Assembly: GCA_036734945.1 (NCBI GenBank)
Contig: DAIMXP010000022.1
Coordinates: forward strand, 1 to 64,000
Source of the DNA: UBA4733 sp036734945
GTDB taxonomy: Bacteria; Chloroflexota; UBA4733
DNA: 64,000 bases
Direction: 5' to 3'
In this document: positions 59,775-64,000 of the stretch, in pieces
Layout of the letters: the number at the start of each line of letters is the position of its first letter
Numbering within the stretch: position 1 is the stretch's first letter
Notes under the pieces: model-generated
The model's database searches: none
What the model was told of the DNA's origin: nothing
Seen by the model: the letters and a program-made list of their open reading frames with translations, nothing else
Made by a program: the position numbers and the translations under genes

Positions 59775-59885
59775 TTAGCAGCGTAGACCGAAGTTGGCGC
59801 GCACGGCGGGGGAGTCGATGCTGTCGAGCAGATGGGCAGCGCTGGCAGCAGTGTCGTAAATCTCAGGCGCCGCTGTGCTGCTCAT
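59775..59885 (-). pseudogene. Fragment of a sugar isomerase-like TIM barrel
   Basis: Thirty-six codons on the reverse strand. They contain EIYDTAASAAHLLDSIDSP and VRANF, the pattern of the fourth to fifth strand region of xylose isomerase-like sugar epimerases (T..A..LLD.I.SP.V..N). The rest of such a protein is absent on both sides. Its ATG overlaps the stop of the oxidoreductase remnant, as in an operon. Confidence 0.55.
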
Positions 59886-59950
59886 GCCGTGGCAACCTCC
59901 ACCGGTAGCCCGCTTCGGGCGGAGGCGCAGGCGGCTTCCGCCCACTTTGC
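59882..59950 (-). pseudogene. Fragment of a Gfo/Idh oxidoreductase C-terminus
   Basis: Twenty-two codons and a stop on the reverse strand, ending SARSGLPVEVATA. The intact Gfo/Idh protein at 29481-30452 ends SAQTGLPVEVPAV, so this is the last piece of a related gene. An in-frame stop closes it upstream at 59951. It has no start codon. Confidence 0.6.
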
Positions 59951-59967
59951 CTATGAAATGGAGAAAT

Positions 59968-61212
59968 CTACGACCTGCCGCCGCCCTCGTCCAGGCGGTA
60001 GTGGACCGCTAGCTCGGGCGTCTCCAAGCGGACGCCGCCAAGTGATACCGACTCCATTACCCGGTCCAGGATGCCGGTCGTGAGGAGCGTGCGTTCGACC
60101 GGGTGCGGCTCGCGCCGGAAGCACACCAGGTCTTGTACCTCCTCCAGGAGGTAGGCAAAGTGACCGAACGGCTCCTGCTCATGGCTCCGAAAGCGCGTCG
60201 CTGTTACGGCAGCTCCCTGCTTGATGGCGTCGCCCAGCCTGGCTGCGAACAGCCAGTGCCGAACGACGCCATCAAGCAGGCACGCGGCGGCCCGCAGGCC
60301 GTCCCGGTATTCGATCAGGAAGATCACAGGGTGCTGCGCCCCGCGGCGCGGGTCGTCGGACGGCGGAGGCTCTTCCGTCGCCAGTGCTGCGGTCAGCAAC
60401 TGTTCATCCCAGCGGCCGGCGGCGCCTGCCTCCCACATTGCCGCTCCCGTGAGCGCCTGCACGGCAGCCACCCCCGTCTCGCCGCCGGCTCGTCGCTCCA
60501 CCATGCATTGGAGCACCTCCAGCGTGTGGAAGCCATAGGCTTCCAGGGGACCGTAGCCGACCGCCAACGCCCCTGCCAGGCGTACCCCCAACGGCAAGGC
60601 CAGCGCCGGTGCTCGCCAGGTCACTGGCGTGGTGGAGATGGATGAGCCGGCAGCCAGTGGCGCACCCAGGGAGCGGGCGGCGTCGTACATCCATTTGGCG
60701 TCGGCCCAGGCATAGCCAAGGTGCTTGTCGTTGAAGATAGGCACGGCGCGGCCACTTTCGCGAAGCACGGTGATGACTTCCTCAAAGAGACGGCGGCGAG
60801 GGTACTCCGTCTGTCCGCGCGCGTTGATCGGGTAGTCGCCATGCTCCCCGATGATGAGGACACCGTCCACAGCCAGTTCGGCGCCGCCAAGCGTCAGCGC
60901 TTCGCGGACGCTGGGGAAGATCGGCACGCCCGCCTGCGCCGCCCACTCTCGGCTAATGTCGTTGGCCGGCGTTTGGTCGATGTACATGGAGGCGACCTGC
61001 AGCCGCGGCGCGCGCAGGTTGCCTTGTGCATCGGTAGGCAGTGGCGCTTCCGTGAGGTCGCGCACCTGCTGATGGATGTCAAATCGGCTCAGGTCGCGCG
61101 GCGCTGGGTGCGTGAAGTCGGCCAGCAATTTGGTCACGATGACGTCGGCGTGGGAGCGGGGAAAGTAGCAGGTGATGATACAGGCGACGCGCGGTAGGGT
61201 TTCAGGTGGCAT
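59968..61212 (-). CDS. Conserved protein of unknown function
   Basis: A 414-residue soluble protein. I recall similar sequences in Planctomycetes and Chloroflexota but no family name. Landmarks: VACIITCYFPRSHADVIVTK at the start, DQTPANDISREWA near 95, LIIGEHGDYPINARGQ near 145, FNDKHLGYAWADAKWMYDAA near 185, AGSSI near 210, YGFHTLEVLQCMVERR near 250 and GGETG near 270. The first half looks Rossmann-like. GGAGG fixes ATG 61212, which overlaps the M81 gene by 11 bases, so both serve one pathway, probably catabolic. Confidence 0.75.
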   Translation of the reverse strand: MPPETLPRVACIITCYFPRSHADVIVTKLLADFTHPAPRDLSRFDIHQQVRDLTEAPLPTDAQGNLRAPRLQVASMYIDQTPANDISREWAAQAGVPIFPSVREALTLGGAELAVDGVLIIGEHGDYPINARGQTEYPRRRLFEEVITVLRESGRAVPIFNDKHLGYAWADAKWMYDAARSLGAPLAAGSSISTTPVTWRAPALALPLGVRLAGALAVGYGPLEAYGFHTLEVLQCMVERRAGGETGVAAVQALTGAAMWEAGAAGRWDEQLLTAALATEEPPPSDDPRRGAQHPVIFLIEYRDGLRAAACLLDGVVRHWLFAARLGDAIKQGAAVTATRFRSHEQEPFGHFAYLLEEVQDLVCFRREPHPVERTLLTTGILDRVMESVSLGGVRLETPELAVHYRLDEGGGRS

Positions 61213-62755
61213 GGCAACCTCCACGTAACAGCGATTCGGAACTCCCTGCGCCCCACCCCGGTGCCTTGGGCACATATGCCGTCTCCGCCTCGAACGGGTA
61301 GAGTGGCCGTCGGCGCCAATGATAGCTGAAGCGGCTGAGGTCGGCGGTCGTGATGCCGGGCGTATCGACGAGGATCAGTTGGGAGGCGATCGGCGCGTAG
61401 GCGGGACGCGGCGACAGCACGCCCTTGGCCACTACCACCTTGTAGCGTTCCGGTCGGATGCCCAGGGTGTACATCTGTTGGATGCTGGTGTTGCCGACGA
61501 CCCGGCTGGTCAGCACGAGCGTCTGCTCTTCGGTTGTCTCCAGAACCACCGTTGTCCCGCCGTCAAAGTAGCGCCAGCCGCCGTGCGTCGGCGTCGGGTC
61601 TTCAAATTTGCCATCGGCGATCAGACGAACGTTCCCAGTTACCTCGACCGGCGGGTGTGGGGTATCGGGATCCTTGCCGCCGACCAGCAGCGTCAGGTTG
61701 CCGCCCACGCCAGCGGCAACGCACGTGGCAACCGCGCCAGGATCGTACAACGTCTGCAAGTAGCGGCGCACGCCGAGACGTCGCGCCTCCGCCAGCAGGA
61801 CTGTGGAGTCGCCGACGCTGCCACCGCCGATGTTATCCCCGACATCCAGCAGCACGACGGGGCCGCGCGACGCGCGCATCGCCTGCTGCAGCGCCTCGGT
61901 TGGACCAGGGATTCGCGCAACGAAGGCAGCCCGCCGTTGCCACGCCAGCACCGCCAGCTCCTGGGCCGCCGCGCGCGCCGCCGCCGGGTCGCCATCATGC
62001 ACTGCCAGGAAGGCGGCGCCCATCTCCGGCACGTCGGCGTAGGGATAGCCCAGGGCGACACTCGCGGTGAGCACGCCGGGGCGAGCGATGACGGCGTCAG
62101 TTGCTGCCATCAGGCTGCGCAGCGGTTCCTCGTCCGTCCCCTGGGTGACGATGTTGATGACGAGCGGCGGCGTCTCCAGCGCCTGGACGGGGTGGATCTC
62201 GCCTCGGACCGTCCGCACAACGAACTCGCCACACTCGAAGGCGCGTGTCCGCGCATCAAGGTGGGGATTGGTGCGGTAGAGCACGGTCACTGTCGCATTG
62301 TCGACCATTCGGGCCGTGATATTCGCATGCAGATCAAGCGCCAGACCGATGGGGACGTGGGAGCCGACCGCTGCGCGGACGCGTGCTGCCACCTCCCCAT
62401 CCGCGTCGGGGCACCCCTCGGCTACAGCCGCGCCATGCAGCGCAAGCAGGACGCCGTCCCAGGGACCATCTGCAGCGAGCGAGCGGAGGAGCTCACCGAC
62501 GATCCGCTCGAAGGCATCCCGGCTGATCGTACCGGAGGGGTTCGCCGTGGCGTAGTACAGCGGGGCGACGGTCGCATCCAGGTGTCGCCCGGCCTCCAGA
62601 AAGCCGGCGACGGTGCTGTGGGCTTCGGCATGTCGCTGCACCAGCGCGTCGCCGCGCAGGATGCCGTGCTGGGCGAAGTCCTCGTAGCTGGTGGGACGCG
62701 TGGCAAAGGTGTTCGTCTCGTGGTGGAACCCTAACAGCGCCAGACGCATGGGCAT
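61202..62755 (-). CDS. M81-family metallopeptidase (MlrC-like)
   Basis: A 517-residue M81/microcystinase C-type protein. The N-terminal domain has LLGFHHETNTFA, LLALHGAAVAEG near 105, LALDLHANITARMVDN near 135 and EFVVRTVRGEIHPVQ near 180, with the likely zinc ligands in the Asp/His positions. The C-terminal domain follows from about 300 (LLDVGDNIGGGSVGDSTVLL). Members hydrolyse linear peptides or act on other amides; the real substrate here is open. GGGAG precedes ATG 62755, 6 bp after the epimerase stop. Confidence 0.92.
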   Translation of the reverse strand: MPMRLALLGFHHETNTFATRPTSYEDFAQHGILRGDALVQRHAEAHSTVAGFLEAGRHLDATVAPLYYATANPSGTISRDAFERIVGELLRSLAADGPWDGVLLALHGAAVAEGCPDADGEVAARVRAAVGSHVPIGLALDLHANITARMVDNATVTVLYRTNPHLDARTRAFECGEFVVRTVRGEIHPVQALETPPLVINIVTQGTDEEPLRSLMAATDAVIARPGVLTASVALGYPYADVPEMGAAFLAVHDGDPAAARAAAQELAVLAWQRRAAFVARIPGPTEALQQAMRASRGPVVLLDVGDNIGGGSVGDSTVLLAEARRLGVRRYLQTLYDPGAVATCVAAGVGGNLTLLVGGKDPDTPHPPVEVTGNVRLIADGKFEDPTPTHGGWRYFDGGTTVVLETTEEQTLVLTSRVVGNTSIQQMYTLGIRPERYKVVVAKGVLSPRPAYAPIASQLILVDTPGITTADLSRFSYHWRRRPLYPFEAETAYVPKAPGWGAGSSESLLRGGCHAT

Positions 62756-62761
62756 GCTCCC

Positions 62762-64000
62762 TTATTTGCGCTGCGTCCAGAGGTGGACCAGGTTGTCGCG
62801 GGGTTGCCAGTTCAGCAAGCGGCACGCTTTGGCGTTGGAGTACTTGCCGTGGGGCAGGTCGGCCAGGATGTGGAAGACCTCGTACGCTGACGGCAAGGTC
62901 TGGGTTTCCAGGGCGCGTCGCATCGCTAGCCCGGCGTCCTCCCAGGAGATGGACATCGGGTGAACCCCGCCCATGCGCGGCGTCGCAGTCTGGGGGGCGA
63001 TGAACTGCGAGAACAGCAACACCGGCACTTCTAGGTCGTAGGCTTCGGCAAAGAGGCGTAGTGTCTCCTGGCCCAGGAACTTGGTGAGGGCATAGAGCCA
63101 GGCGCCGGGTCGCGCCGGCGCGTCGTCCGGCACCGCGAAGTCCCAGTGATAGCCGGCCGGCGAGTCGTTCGACACCTGGAGGGGGCCAGTCTGGACGACG
63201 CGCCGGATGCCGTGGTCCACTGCGGCGCGCGCGATGTTGTGCGCCCCCAGGAAGTTGACCCGGAACGCCTGTACCGGGTCCGGTCGGACGACCGTGCAGT
63301 TGATGATAGCGTCCATACCGGAGCACGCTCGCCACACCTGCTCCGCATCGGTGACATCGACCTCTATTGATTCGTGCGGCGGCGGCAGTACAACGGGCAG
63401 CGGGGCGCCGGTGGACTGCGGCTTCCCGTCCGCGGCGATCTCGGCCAGCGGGCGTAGGTCAGTCAGGCGCAAGCGGTAGGCAGGCGCCAGCGCCTGCGCC
63501 GTGACCGCACCCAGCGGCCCGCCGGCGCCAAAGATGACGACGTTGCGGATGGGCCGCGACGGGACGTGCTGGCGTGGGCCGAGCAGCGCCAGGTCCCCCG
63601 CCTGTTCCGCCGCTGTTGCCGCTGCCAGAGGCGCACCGCTCCCCGGCCAATCGGCGAACGTGTGCATCGGTCGGTAGCCGAGCCGGTGCTCCTCCGCAGC
63701 TTCCGCGAGCGGCCAACGACCGTGCTGGCCGCCGCCTGGAATGTGGCACACCCACCAGCCCTGGCTGCGGCGCTCCCTGCCCATCTGCGTCCGCGATGCC
63801 AGCGGCGCCGTCAGGGCCTTCACCACTGCCTGCACCGCGTCATCGACGTGCAGCCAGCGAGTGTCGTACGGAAGCCCCGCGCTGGTCTGCGCGTCGACCA
63901 GGCTGCCAAAGCGCAGGCAGACGACCTGCAGTGGCTCAACGTGGGCGAACTGTTGGGCGCTGACCTCGGCCAGATAGGCGGCCAGTTGGGCAACGTCGGT
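62762..64000 (-). CDS. Tandem NAD-dependent epimerase/dehydratase (partial at window edge)
   Basis: An open frame that runs off the right edge; 413 residues are visible. The first ~120 visible residues are the C-terminal part of one SDR-type epimerase (VVCLRFGSL, TRWLHVDDAVQAVVKAL, then LGYRPMHTF). A second complete domain starts near the 148th visible residue: VVIFGAGGPLGAVTAQALA, a Rossmann motif with unusual GAGGPLG, then VDVTDAEQVWRAC, AIINCTVV, QAFRVNFLGAHNIARAA and YALTKFLGQE (Tyr/Lys pair). GTG 63835 is inside the first domain and not the real start. It heads a unit with the M81 and unknown genes. Confidence 0.85.
   Translation of the reverse strand, partial: TDVAQLAAYLAEVSAQQFAHVEPLQVVCLRFGSLVDAQTSAGLPYDTRWLHVDDAVQAVVKALTAPLASRTQMGRERRSQGWWVCHIPGGGQHGRWPLAEAAEEHRLGYRPMHTFADWPGSGAPLAAATAAEQAGDLALLGPRQHVPSRPIRNVVIFGAGGPLGAVTAQALAPAYRLRLTDLRPLAEIAADGKPQSTGAPLPVVLPPPHESIEVDVTDAEQVWRACSGMDAIINCTVVRPDPVQAFRVNFLGAHNIARAAVDHGIRRVVQTGPLQVSNDSPAGYHWDFAVPDDAPARPGAWLYALTKFLGQETLRLFAEAYDLEVPVLLFSQFIAPQTATPRMGGVHPMSISWEDAGLAMRRALETQTLPSAYEVFHILADLPHGKYSNAKACRLLNWQPRDNLVHLWTQRK

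Noticed and set aside
1..64000. CRISPR arrays, rRNA and tRNA genes
   Set aside because: No regularly spaced repeats, no rRNA-like sequence and no cloverleaf with a T-loop box were noticed on reading; a covariance-model search was not possible here.

Overview
The window is GC-rich and gene-dense, with short gaps, many ATGA/GTGA overlaps between neighbours and many GTG starts. No rRNA, tRNA, CRISPR array, transposase or phage structural gene was seen. The gene mix points to a Gram-positive-like, aerobic member of Chloroflexota, possibly near Thermomicrobia. It includes two caa3-type oxidase operons, lipoprotein signals, an LCP-family protein, a SCO1664-type protein, several Uma2 proteins and PmoA-like (DUF6807) and DUF2961 enzymes. 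This placement is an inference from gene content, not from a marker gene.

Layout. 1-4.4 kb: a solute-binding protein with an odd kinase-like N-terminal tail, plus two peptide-type permeases without ATPase genes. 4.5-14.3 kb: an O-methyltransferase, alpha-glucan phosphorylase, aconitase, a MIP18/DUF59 protein, a MOSC protein and a two-component pair. 14.3-24.6 kb: two cytochrome c oxidase operons (ctaC-ctaD-ctaE-ctaF-ctaG and ctaC-ctaD-IV-ctaE), separated by a reverse-strand membrane protein. 24.8-30.5 kb: a split transketolase, then reverse-strand sugar genes (isomerase, PmoA-like, Gfo/Idh oxidoreductase) and a Uma2 protein. 30.5-36.1 kb: gatA, gatC and pcrA on the reverse strand, with a 1.4-kb toxin-antitoxin island between gatC and pcrA and a second, decayed copy of the pcrA 3' end. 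36.1-41 kb: a nucleotidyltransferase with a broken HEPN partner, a Uma2 protein, a flavin oxidoreductase, a SCO1664 protein and an aldo/keto reductase. 41-46 kb: an operon of an ECF sigma factor with a cysteine-rich C-terminal half and two ABC exporters. 46-50 kb: Uma2, proB and a DnaQ-UvrC-like nuclease. 50-54.7 kb: a second two-component pair, a cytochrome c lipoprotein, small membrane proteins and a TolB-like protein. 54.7-59.7 kb: LCP protein, DUF2961 hydrolase, glycosyltransferase and WD40 lipoprotein. 59.8-64 kb: gene remnants, an unrecognised conserved protein, an M81 peptidase and a double epimerase that runs off the right edge.

How it fits together. The central metabolic part (glucan phosphorylase, aconitase, transketolase, two oxidases) fits aerobic heterotrophy. 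The reverse-strand sugar clusters at both ends look like accessory carbohydrate catabolism. Accessory and decaying material concentrates at 32.3-33.7, 36.1-36.9 and 59.7-60 kb. Two kinds of palindromic repeat occur: an intergenic 29-bp-arm hairpin in two copies (24.7 and 50.1 kb), and in-frame palindromes in the linkers of both ABC exporters.

After annotation no gene-less stretch exceeds 300 bases. The longest gaps are 20470-20733 and 36881-37146, which hold only possible promoter elements.
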